Of a stretch of DNA of 34,220 nucleotides, positions 1-7,667 are shown in pieces. This DNA is from DASXMX01 sp036495445 (GTDB taxonomy: Bacteria; Planctomycetota; Phycisphaerae; Tepidisphaerales; Tepidisphaeraceae). The translations under genes and the position numbers were made by a program. A model generated the notes under the pieces. It saw nothing but the letters and a program-made list of their open reading frames with translations. It ran no database searches and was not told the origin of the DNA. Location of the stretch: positions 1-34,220 of the forward strand of contig DASXMX010000272.1 of the NCBI GenBank assembly GCA_036495445.1, written 5' to 3'. How positions within the stretch are numbered: the stretch's first letter is position 1; every line of letters starts with the position of its first letter.

Positions 1-234
1 ACTGGCGTGCATGAAGGCGTAGGTGACGAATTCATAGAGCTCCGGGCGGACCGGCGGCAGGTCGAACTGGCTGGTCGTCAGTGAATTCACGTCGGCCATG
101 TTCAGCACCCAGTGCCCGCCAACACGGTACAGGTGCTGAACGATCACGAACACGATCACGTTGATCGCGATCATCGCCCAGTTCACATAGGGCGTGTGGC
201 GGAGGCGACTGTCAGTACCGAGCGGGATGATCAT
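1..234 (-). CDS. Rhomboid family intramembrane serine protease, N-terminal part only
   Basis: This is the first 78 codons of a gene that continues beyond the left edge of the window. The protein opens with MIIPLGTDSRLRHTPYVNW, a short cytoplasmic lead followed by a hydrophobic helix (about residues 19-33, rich in I, V and F). A later stretch reads ELYEFVTYAFMHAS. Both resemble the start of bacterial rhomboid proteases, where the first helix and the loop ending in a Y/F-x-H-A/G motif precede the catalytic Ser-His dyad; that dyad would lie outside the window. The ATG overlaps the stop of the upstream anti-sigma kinase gene as ATGA, so translation is probably coupled. Rhomboids cleave membrane-anchored substrates, and a link to the sigma-factor switch upstream is possible but only inferred from position. 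Confidence 0.72.
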   Translation of the reverse strand, partial: MIIPLGTDSRLRHTPYVNWAMIAINVIVFVIVQHLYRVGGHWVLNMADVNSLTTSQFDLPPVRPELYEFVTYAFMHAS

Positions 235-725
235 GCTTTGGCGCTGCCGTCCGCCGGCTCGTTCTTCTTGACCATGCGGAGGCGTCGTCCCCCGCGGTCC
301 CATTTGACGCTGCTCATGTAGGCTTCAATGAGGAGAATGCCGCGGCCGCTGCACTTTTCGAGGTTTTCTTCGGCGGTTGGGTCGGGGATGTTCTTGCGGT
401 CGAAACCGGGGCCCTCGTCCTGAACGGTGATTTCCACCCGCCGCGGCGTCACCCTGGCTTCGACGTGAACTTTCTTATTAGGGTCGAGGCGGTTCCCGTG
501 GCGGATCGCATTGGTCAGCGCCTCTTCGAGCGCGAGGTTGATGGCGAAAAAACAGTTGCCGGCGTAGCCGTTGCGGCGGACCTCGTCGAGGATCTCATTT
601 TGAACGGCCCGGCCGGCGGCGAAGTCGGACGCGAACGTGAACACCCGCCGGCCCCCGGGGGCAGGCCGGCCGCTCTCGTCGCCATCACCGGACGGTGCGG
701 GCGGATTGGGATCACCGTGGGTCAC
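231..725 (-). CDS. RsbW/SpoIIAB-like anti-sigma factor serine kinase (ATP-binding)
   Basis: A protein of about 164 residues with the GHKL ATPase fold seen in anti-sigma factors of the RsbW/SpoIIAB group. These proteins bind a sigma factor and release it when their antagonist is dephosphorylated. Visible motifs are an N-box (EEALTNAIRHGN), a G1 box (DEGPGFD) and a G2 box (GRGILLIEAYMSSVKW). The start chosen is the GTG at 725, which overlaps the stop of the antagonist gene as GTGA. The frame is open further upstream to 1175, but that stretch lies across the antagonist gene and has no RsbW-like sequence. A proline- and glycine-rich segment of about 25 residues precedes the conserved domain, so a later start is possible. 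The end overlaps the rhomboid start by four bases. No sigma factor gene is visible, so the partner is unknown. Confidence 0.85.
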   Translation of the reverse strand: MTHGDPNPPAPSGDGDESGRPAPGGRRVFTFASDFAAGRAVQNEILDEVRRNGYAGNCFFAINLALEEALTNAIRHGNRLDPNKKVHVEARVTPRRVEITVQDEGPGFDRKNIPDPTAEENLEKCSGRGILLIEAYMSSVKWDRGGRRLRMVKKNEPADGSAKA

Positions 726-1081
726 GTGAAACTCGCCAAGGCCTCCGCCCGGCTCGGCAAAATCCGGAACAGCTTGTTCAGCTTCGTGATGACGAACACC
801 TCGAGGATCTGCGGCTTGATGTTGGTCATCCGCAACTGCCCGTTCTTTTCGCGGATCCGGTTGTTGGCGTTGATCAGCATCCCCAGGGCGGCGGAACTCA
901 GGTGATCGACGGTGGCGAAGTCGAGCAGGAGTTTGGGGTTGTCCCCCTCGTCGATCAGCGACGCCAGCGTCTGGCCGATCTCGGCGATGTTCGCCTCGTC
1001 CAGAATCCGGTTGTTGGTGAACTCGACGATCCGCACGTCCTTCTGCCGCGTCACGGAGATCGGCGGAATGGTTTCGGCCAT
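722..1081 (-). CDS. RsbV/SpoIIAA-like anti-sigma factor antagonist (STAS domain)
   Basis: A 119-residue single-domain STAS protein. Proteins of this family bind an RsbW-type kinase when unphosphorylated and so free its sigma factor; phosphorylation of a conserved serine by the kinase switches them off. The signature is present as LLLDFATVDHLSSAALGML, where Ser63 (second of the SS pair) is the expected phosphorylation site by comparison with SpoIIAA. The start is the ATG at 1081 (MAETIPP); codons upstream are arginine- and proline-rich and look non-coding. The gene overlaps the kinase gene by four bases (GTGA), a classic arrangement for a stoichiometric switch pair. Confidence 0.88.
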   Translation of the reverse strand: MAETIPPISVTRQKDVRIVEFTNNRILDEANIAEIGQTLASLIDEGDNPKLLLDFATVDHLSSAALGMLINANNRIREKNGQLRMTNIKPQILEVFVITKLNKLFRILPSRAEALASFT

Positions 1082-1227
1082 GGCCCACGTTCCTTCTAGG
1101 TTGGTTCCGGCCCGGGGGACTCGGCCCGACCGAACGGACCGGCACCGCGCCCGACCCGGCGCCGCCCGCACGCAAGGCGTGCGTAAGAATTTATCGACCT
1201 AAACCGTACGACTCGGCGAAAAACCTG

Positions 1228-2892
1228 TCAAGCCGGGCGACCCCTGCCGGCCGGGGCAGGAATCTCAGCAACCTGTGCCAACCTTGCGGCCGGTTTCCAC
1301 GTCGCGGCCGAAAGCAGCATCGCCACGGCCGCAAGGACGAGCAGCGGGCGGGACAGATCAAAGCGGGTCAAGGCGCTCTCGAGGTGGGCAACCTGAGAAC
1401 GCCAGTCCGTCCGCGGGGGCGGCAGGAACATCACATCGGGGGCGTTGAACGCCCGCGGCGCCCCGTCCGAGCGGCGATAGACGCCCGGCCAAAACCCGCT
1501 CGCGCCGCTCGCCGACTCGGTCGGTTTCCACTCCGGCGTCCATTCGTCCAGCGGCCGGGCAACCCACACCCGGCCGGCGCCGCCGGCCCAATCGAACACG
1601 CTGGTCCAGAAGACAACGAAATCGGCGGTGATCGGCCAGTTGGGAGCATCAAAGCCGACCCAAACCTGCCGCCTTGCGGGCTCGGGCGAGACCGCCACGG
1701 CGGGCCGCCCGCCAAGTTTGACGATCGGTGTCCATCCCGCCGGCGGTTCCCCCGCCATGCGGATCGGCGCCGACAGGTGTTGCCAGTCGATGTGCGCCGT
1801 CACCGGATGCGGAATGACTTCGGGCACCCCGGCTGGAGTCTCCAGATCCGGATGTGCGATTATCACCGCCAGCGCGTCGGCCGGCAAATCCGCAGCACTC
1901 CCGACGACGAGCAACCGCGTCGATCCGTCCATCGCCGGTCGGGACTGCTGATACGCGCCGATCACGCGCTGCAACTCCTCCGGGACCGGCGTGCGAATCT
2001 CCACCCGTGGCGAACTCCCCTCTCGCACCAGCCACGCCTGGTCGTCCGCGGGCAAATCGTCCTGGGGCATGATCCGTGCGGAGATCAGACTTCCGACCCG
2101 CGACGGATTGAAGAAATAATCGCGCGTCCCACCCCGCGGCGGCAGATCGATCGAGCGTTGGATCGTCTCCGCGTCCGTCGAGAGTTCCAGCGCGCAGGTC
2201 GTGAGCGACGATTGATTCCGCACCCGGACCATCACCTGTGGCGTCGGCTGGGCCCGGGCCGCCAAGGTCACGATCCCGACATCCCCCACTGGCGCGTCGG
2301 GCGGAATCTGAATGATCCGGCCGTCCCGCGGCACCGGTTGATCCGTGACAACCAGAACCGGACCGCCTGACTGGAGCAGGTGTGCATTCACCACCTCCTC
2401 GATCGACCGTCTCGTGTCCCGCGCGGTCGGAGCCAATGAAGCGACCCGCTCGGCGCAATCGGCAACCGTTGTCCGGACCGGTTCCTCTCCCGGCACCGGG
2501 ACCAGTTCCACCGGCCGTAACGCCTCGTGCGGATCGATGGCCCGCACCATCGCCCGCGCGGCCTCCTCATATCGCGTATGCCCCCCCGTTTGTGCCGACA
2601 TGCTGATCCCGCGGTCGACCACGACCACCAGGGGCGCGGCGTCGCTTGACCGAATGCCGCGGATCGCGGGCCGCGCGCCGGCCAGGACCGCAAACAATGT
2701 CGCAAGCAGCGCCATCGCAACCGCCAACGGGATCGTGTGAAGCTTCCGTTTTGGATGGCGAAGCGGAACGGGCCCGTGCCACAACCGCAGGTAGGGAATC
2801 TCCACGGGCGGCCGGCGCCCCTGGAACAACCAGAGCGCGACCGCCGCCCAAGGCACCAGTACGATCAACCAGAACGGGGACAACCATTCCAT
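1228..2892 (-). CDS. BatA-like membrane protein with degenerate von Willebrand factor A domain
   Basis: A 554-residue protein with the layout of BatA/vWA proteins of Planctomycetota. It has an N-terminal helix (about residues 5-23), a PVEIPYLRLW segment typical of BatA N-termini, a second helix (about 52-74), a large external region and a C-terminal helix (LLVLAAVAMLLSAATW). A vWA-like strand reads PLVVVVDRGISMS, where a metal-binding MIDAS site (DxSxS) would be D-S-S type; here residues 93-97 are DRGIS, so the first serine is glycine and metal binding is doubtful. The ATG at 2892 is chosen because the protein then begins directly with the membrane helix; the frame is open to 2976 but the added residues are not hydrophobic. 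Its role is unknown; family members often sit beside MoxR ATPases, and none is visible here. Confidence 0.78.
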   Translation of the reverse strand: MEWLSPFWLIVLVPWAAVALWLFQGRRPPVEIPYLRLWHGPVPLRHPKRKLHTIPLAVAMALLATLFAVLAGARPAIRGIRSSDAAPLVVVVDRGISMSAQTGGHTRYEEAARAMVRAIDPHEALRPVELVPVPGEEPVRTTVADCAERVASLAPTARDTRRSIEEVVNAHLLQSGGPVLVVTDQPVPRDGRIIQIPPDAPVGDVGIVTLAARAQPTPQVMVRVRNQSSLTTCALELSTDAETIQRSIDLPPRGGTRDYFFNPSRVGSLISARIMPQDDLPADDQAWLVREGSSPRVEIRTPVPEELQRVIGAYQQSRPAMDGSTRLLVVGSAADLPADALAVIIAHPDLETPAGVPEVIPHPVTAHIDWQHLSAPIRMAGEPPAGWTPIVKLGGRPAVAVSPEPARRQVWVGFDAPNWPITADFVVFWTSVFDWAGGAGRVWVARPLDEWTPEWKPTESASGASGFWPGVYRRSDGAPRAFNAPDVMFLPPPRTDWRSQVAHLESALTRFDLSRPLLVLAAVAMLLSAATWKPAARLAQVAEIPAPAGRGRPA

Positions 2893-3018
2893 TGCGAGCA
2901 GACAGGATATCAGCGACCGCACCCAGTGGGCGGATTTGACGCGCGTTGCCCGGTCCAAGTTTTCTGCATTCCGCAAATCCCGACCGAGGCGTAAGGTTCT
3001 TCGAATGCGAGCGAGGTT

Positions 3019-3237
3019 GTGAATATGGGATTGGCTGTTTGTGGTAACGAGCCGGTTTCAGTGTTGTCGGCCGGAACGACGTCCGGGCGACGACTGGACC
3101 TAGTGCTGGACCCCGACGGCTTTTTGGCCATAACGCTGGACGGCAACCCCTGCCAGGGATGTCGCTGGCCCGCGACAATGCTGGAGGAGTGCGTCAGCTT
3201 ATACTTATCGCTGCTGCGCAACCGGAGCGAGCAATAG
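3019..3237 (+). CDS. Small hypothetical protein upstream of cheB
   Basis: A 72-codon frame starting at GTG 3019 (or ATG 3025), with a weak GCGAGG upstream. The product contains SGRRLDLVLDPDGFLAITLDG, which looks like a pair of beta strands, followed by NPCQGCRW with a CxxC pair and a C-terminal helix. No family is recognised. It sits 21 bases before the CheB gene on the same strand, whose own Shine-Dalgarno (AGAAGGA) starts just after this stop, so co-transcription is plausible. The balanced composition and ordered secondary-structure pattern favour a real gene, but it is short and unsupported by homology known to me. Confidence 0.45.
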   Translation: MNMGLAVCGNEPVSVLSAGTTSGRRLDLVLDPDGFLAITLDGNPCQGCRWPATMLEECVSLYLSLLRNRSEQ

Positions 3238-3258
3238 CCAGAAGGAAGCGCAGGCCCA

Positions 3259-4206
3259 ATGCCAGGCCGTGACGTCATCGTGATCGGCGCGTCGGCCGGT
3301 GGCCTGCAGGCGTTGGAGGATCTTGTCGGGGGATTGCCGAAGGACTTGGCCGCCTCGCTGTTTATCGTCGTCCACACGTCCCCCACGGCCAACGGGATGC
3401 TGCCGCAGATCCTGACCCGCCACAGCAGGCTGCCTGTCGAGTTTGCCGTCGACCGCACGCGCATCCGGCCCGGTCACGTTTACGTGGCAAGGCCCGATCA
3501 TCACCTGTTGATCGCGCCGGGCCAGATCCGTGTGACCCGAGGCCCGAAGGAGAATGGATTTCGCCCGGCGGTCGATCCGCTCTTCCGCACCGCCGCCCGA
3601 ACTTATGGCCGGCGCGTGGTCGGCGTCGTGCTGTCGGGCGGGCTCAACGACGGGACCGTGGGGCTCTCGATCATCAAGCACCATGGCGGGATCGTGATCT
3701 GCCAGGATCCCGCGGATGCCTCCTTCCCCAGCATGCCTCTGAGCGCGGTGCAGAACGTCGAAGTCGACCAAATCCTCCGCGCCGCCGACATTTCCGCCGC
3801 GCTGGACGAACTGGCCCGAACCCCGATTCCGCGGGAGGTCGCTGCCATGGCCACGCCGCGACGAAACGAGCAACCCGACGTCGCCGAAGAAGGGTCGGCT
3901 TCGCTGGCCAACAATGATCGCTCGTATTCCCCCTCGCTGGCCGCGCAGGAAATGGAGAACCGGGCGGGGGCGGTACGGAAGATCCTGATCAGCGAGCCGC
4001 AAGAGGCCATTGAATTGAAGAAGGTGCAACCGGGGAAGCTTCCAGCCGCCCATCGAAACAGCCGGAATCCGCAGGGACGCCCCGGTCGCGCCAACTCGCC
4101 CGGAGGGAAGGCCGCCGGGGCCAAGGGCAAGCGAAATAACTCGCACCCTTCCGGGCCGCGCTCCGATGTTAGTGAGTCCAATCGGGGTTTCGCTGTTCGG
4201 CCTTGA
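3259..4206 (+). CDS. Stand-alone CheB-type protein-glutamate methylesterase
   Basis: A 315-residue protein whose first 190 residues are a CheB methylesterase domain, which hydrolyses methyl-glutamyl esters on chemoreceptors or similar proteins. The catalytic triad is visible: Ser12 in GASAGG, His39 in VVHTSP and Asp131 in LSGGLNDGT. There is no receiver domain, so activity is not directly controlled by phosphorylation as in classical CheB. The C-terminal 120 residues are polar, become strongly basic (lysine, arginine, asparagine) and are probably disordered; they could bind nucleic acid or a partner. A Shine-Dalgarno AGAAGGA lies at a normal distance before the ATG. The next gene repeats the same CheB fold fused to CheR. 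Confidence 0.88.
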   Translation: MPGRDVIVIGASAGGLQALEDLVGGLPKDLAASLFIVVHTSPTANGMLPQILTRHSRLPVEFAVDRTRIRPGHVYVARPDHHLLIAPGQIRVTRGPKENGFRPAVDPLFRTAARTYGRRVVGVVLSGGLNDGTVGLSIIKHHGGIVICQDPADASFPSMPLSAVQNVEVDQILRAADISAALDELARTPIPREVAAMATPRRNEQPDVAEEGSASLANNDRSYSPSLAAQEMENRAGAVRKILISEPQEAIELKKVQPGKLPAAHRNSRNPQGRPGRANSPGGKAAGAKGKRNNSHPSGPRSDVSESNRGFAVRP

Positions 4207-4312
4207 GCTTCCGCGTTAGCATAGTCTGGCGCGGAACGATCCTGCTGTTGCCGATTATCATATTTGCGACGCGCCCGGCCGGACATGCGCCCGCCTTTCA
4301 AACAGTAACATC

Positions 4313-7300
4313 ATGGCCAAAAAGGACCGCAAAGCCGTCCGCTCGAAAGCCAAGGCGCCGCGCCGCAAGGCGCGCTCGTCGCCGGGGGTGAGCGCCCAAC
4401 CCGTGGTGGGGATGCGGGCTTCACCGCCGCACGAATCGGCCGAGTCCGGGCGGATGGCGGAAGAGTCGGTGGCGCTGCCCAACTTCCCGGTCGTCGGGAT
4501 TGGCGCCTCGGCTGGCGGGCTTGAGGCGTGCACCGAACTGCTCGAAAACCTCCCGGCCGAGCTGGGCGCCGCGCTGATCATCGTCCAGCACATGTTCAGC
4601 ACGCACGAGAGCATGCTGAAGGACCTGCTCCGCAAATCGAGCAAGCTGCCGGTCGCGGAAGTGACCGACGGGATGCGAATCGAGCTCAATCGCGTCCACG
4701 TGATTCCGCCCGGAACCCAGATGGCGCTGGTCGGGGGGCGGCTGCTGCTCACGCGCCCGCCAGAGGACAGCAGCCGGTTTAAGCCGATCGACTTCTTCTT
4801 CCGCAGCATGGCGGCTTACGCGCAGTCACGGGCGATCGGCGTCGTCCTCTCAGGCACGGACGGGGACGGCGCGGTCGGCATCCGCGACATCAAGGGGGCC
4901 GCCGGCATCACGATCGCGCAGGAGCCGCGCAGCGCCCGCTACGACGGCATGCCCCGCGCATCGATTGCGACCGGCATGATCGACCTGGTGTTGCCGCCTT
5001 CCAAGATCGCCGGGGAGGTGGTCCGAATCGCGCAGCACCCCTACATTCACCAGCGGGAGCCGGCCGAGGGCGCCGAGACCACCGCAGGGGACCAGAAAGC
5101 GGAGCAATTCGAGCAGCAGCTTCAGCGGATCTTCACGATGCTGCGCAACGCGGCCGGCGTCGATTTCACCCATTACAAGCGGCCCACGATTCGCCGCCGG
5201 CTGCACCGCCGGATGGTGCTGCACAAAGTCACGTCGGTCGACGAGTACATCAAGCTCCTGCAGCGCAGCAGCAGCGAGGTCCACGCGCTCTACCACGACC
5301 TGCTGATTCACGTCACCCGGTTCTTCCGCGACCCGGAAAGCTTCCAGGCGCTGGTGGAGATGGTCTTCCCCAAGATCATCGAGTCGCGCTCGTCTGGCCA
5401 GCCGATCCGCGTCTGGGTGCCCGGGTGCTCGACCGGCGAAGAGGCCTACACTGCGGCAATCGCACTGCGGGAATTCCTCGGCGACGAGCCGGACGGCGCG
5501 CCGGTCCAGATCTTCGCCACCGACGTGAGCGAGGCGGCAGTCGAGCACGCGCGGGCCGGGGTCTACCCGGGCAGCATCGCCACCGACGTCTCCGTCGAGC
5601 GGCTGCGGCGGTTCTTCAACAAGACCGACGGCAACTACCGCGTCGCCAAGGCGGTGCGGGACATGTGCATCTTCGCCCGCCAGGACCTCACCCGTGACCC
5701 GCCCTTCTCGAAGCTCGACCTGATCCTCTGCCGCAACGTGCTGATCTACCTGGGCCCGATGTTGCAACGGAAGCTGATGACCGTCTTCCATTACGCGTTG
5801 CGGGCAACCGGTTATCTGATGCTGGGGCAGGCGGAGACGATCGGCGTCCACTCCGACCTGTTCGCGATCGCCGACAAGCGGTACAAGCTGTTCTCGAAGA
5901 AGGTCAGTGTGCCGCGGATGGACATGATGTTCCCGGCGCTGGATCGCGCCCACGCCCGGCCCGAGGTGGTCCGCCGGGCGATCCCCGACGCCCGAACCGG
6001 CGCGACCGTGCAGACGGAGGCCAACCGCCAGGTGCTCGCCCGCTACGCGCCGCCGGGCGTGATCGTGGACGCCGACCTGCAGATCGTCCAATTCCGCGGG
6101 CAGACCGGCCCGTACCTCGAGCCGGCACCCGGCGAGGCGAGCCTGAACCTGCTGAAGATGGCCCGCGAGGGGCTCCTGTTCGGCCTGCGCAGCGCGTTGC
6201 AGGAAGCGCATAAGACCGGCCGACCGGTCCGCCGCGAGGGGCGGCGGGTCAAGCACAACGGCAGCGTCCGCGACGTGAACGTCGAGGTGATCCCGCTGGA
6301 GGCGGGCGAAGGGAAGCACTACCTGGTGCTGTTCGAAGATGTCCCCACGCCGCTTCCCGCCGCGGCCGACGACCCCGCGCCGCCCGATCCGAAGGGCGCG
6401 AAAACCAAGGGGCGCGGCGCGAAAAAGGCGGCCGTCGCTCCCTCGCTGGCGCAGGACGAGCGGCGGGTCCGCCAGCTTCAGGAGGAACTGGCCGCCAGCC
6501 GCGAGCATCTCCAGTCGAACATCCAGGACCTTGAGGCCGCCAACGAGGAACTGCAGTCCGCCAACGAGGAGATCCTCTCGGCCAACGAGGAACTGCAGAG
6601 CACCAACGAAGAGCTCGACACCGCCAAGGAGGAATTGCAATCGACCAACGAAGAGCTGAACACCGTCAACGAGGAGTTGCAGGCGCGCAACGAGGAGCTG
6701 AGCCGGGTCAACAGCGACCTGATCAACCTATTGGCCAGCGTGCAGATCGCGATCGTGATGGTGGCCGGCGACCTGCGTATCCGGCGGTTCACGCCGATGG
6801 CCGAAAAGGTGCTGAACCTGATCCCCACCGACGTCGGCCGCCCGATCAGCGACATCAAGCCGAACATCGAAGTGCCCGACCTGGAGCGAGTTATCAGTGA
6901 GGTGATCGAGACCGTGATGATCCAGGAGCGGGAGGTCCGGGCCCGGGACGGGACTTGGTACACGCTGCGGGTGCGGCCCTACAAGAACGTCGAGAACCGC
7001 ATCGATGGGGCCGTCCTCGCCCTGCTCGACTCCGCCGACACCCACCGCCAGGAGGGCCTCACCGATGACGCCCGCGATTACGCGGCCGCGATCATCGACA
7101 CCGTTCACGAGCCGATCCTGGTCCTGGACGACACGCTGAAGGTCCAGCGTGCGAACCGCCCGTTCTATGATCGGTTCCAGCTTAACCCGTCGCAGGTGGA
7201 AAACCGGATGCTGCCCGACGTTGCGGACGGCCGGTTCGGCGGGGACGAGCTCCGCGCTCGGTTGCAGCAAATGATCGCGACAAGCGGCTGGATCCAGGGC

Positions 7301-7444
7301 GTTCGCCTCAACGACGGACCCGATGGCAACCGCCGCGTCGTTGTGAGCGGTCGCGTCGTCCGCACCGCAGACGCGCGCGAGCCCACCGTCATCCTGGCCG
7401 TCCATGACACACGCGTCGGCGAGGCGGACGGGGCAGGCCCTTGA
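4313..7444 (+). CDS. CheB-CheR fusion protein with coiled coil and PAS domains
   Basis: A 1043-residue fusion. Residues 1-57 are basic or acidic linker. Residues 58-245 are a CheB methylesterase domain with Ser66 (GASAGG), His93 (VQHM) and Asp185 (GTDGDG). Residues about 265-525 are a CheR methyltransferase domain, with the SAM-binding PGCSTGEEAY, FATDVS and CRNVLIYL motifs. A PAS-like segment follows (about 570-680), then a long coiled coil (about 712-803) made of repeats such as NEELQSTNEEL, then two PAS domains (about 806-905 and 922-1030). Many relatives continue into a histidine kinase domain; this one stops after the last PAS domain. The next two genes encode a separate kinase and response regulator, which suggests the sensor output was split from the fusion. 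No chemoreceptor gene is visible, so the methylation target is unknown. Confidence 0.9.
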   Translation: MAKKDRKAVRSKAKAPRRKARSSPGVSAQPVVGMRASPPHESAESGRMAEESVALPNFPVVGIGASAGGLEACTELLENLPAELGAALIIVQHMFSTHESMLKDLLRKSSKLPVAEVTDGMRIELNRVHVIPPGTQMALVGGRLLLTRPPEDSSRFKPIDFFFRSMAAYAQSRAIGVVLSGTDGDGAVGIRDIKGAAGITIAQEPRSARYDGMPRASIATGMIDLVLPPSKIAGEVVRIAQHPYIHQREPAEGAETTAGDQKAEQFEQQLQRIFTMLRNAAGVDFTHYKRPTIRRRLHRRMVLHKVTSVDEYIKLLQRSSSEVHALYHDLLIHVTRFFRDPESFQALVEMVFPKIIESRSSGQPIRVWVPGCSTGEEAYTAAIALREFLGDEPDGAPVQIFATDVSEAAVEHARAGVYPGSIATDVSVERLRRFFNKTDGNYRVAKAVRDMCIFARQDLTRDPPFSKLDLILCRNVLIYLGPMLQRKLMTVFHYALRATGYLMLGQAETIGVHSDLFAIADKRYKLFSKKVSVPRMDMMFPALDRAHARPEVVRRAIPDARTGATVQTEANRQVLARYAPPGVIVDADLQIVQFRGQTGPYLEPAPGEASLNLLKMAREGLLFGLRSALQEAHKTGRPVRREGRRVKHNGSVRDVNVEVIPLEAGEGKHYLVLFEDVPTPLPAAADDPAPPDPKGAKTKGRGAKKAAVAPSLAQDERRVRQLQEELAASREHLQSNIQDLEAANEELQSANEEILSANEELQSTNEELDTAKEELQSTNEELNTVNEELQARNEELSRVNSDLINLLASVQIAIVMVAGDLRIRRFTPMAEKVLNLIPTDVGRPISDIKPNIEVPDLERVISEVIETVMIQEREVRARDGTWYTLRVRPYKNVENRIDGAVLALLDSADTHRQEGLTDDARDYAAAIIDTVHEPILVLDDTLKVQRANRPFYDRFQLNPSQVENRMLPDVADGRFGGDELRARLQQMIATSGWIQGVRLNDGPDGNRRVVVSGRVVRTADAREPTVILAVHDTRVGEADGAGP

Positions 7445-7667
7445 AGGGTTGGGTTGTTCAGAATTCAGAACAGCGCGTAGAACCGACCGGATTGCTCTTG
7501 CGTGCGACGCCCCTCTTTCGTTTCACTCGCCTTCCGCGCCCGTCCGATTTTGCGAGGCACCCCAATAACCCCCGCGGCTGTCGGATGTGTGATTTGGATC
7601 GTGACAGCCCGATGGGACCGTTCTACAGTGGGGCATCAACTCTTCGGCATAAGCCGGGGACATCCGT

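Noticed and set aside
726..1175. N-terminal extension of the RsbW-like frame across the RsbV-like gene
   Set aside because: The extension is arginine- and proline-rich shadow sequence of the STAS gene; the GTGA overlap gives a better start.
1167..1183. Perfect 7-bp hairpin CGCACGC-AAG-GCGTGCG between the vWA gene and the RsbV-like gene
   Set aside because: On the strand of the genes it is not followed by a T run, so a terminator call is not supported.
4850..6640. A 596-codon open frame on the minus strand
   Set aside because: It is antisense to the CheB-CheR fusion, repeats its coiled-coil codons in complement, and has no recognisable domain.
7451..7475. Weak inverted repeat around TTCAGAATTCAGAA after the CheB-CheR stop
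   Set aside because: Stem of about 7 bp with a wobble pair and no T run; too weak to call.
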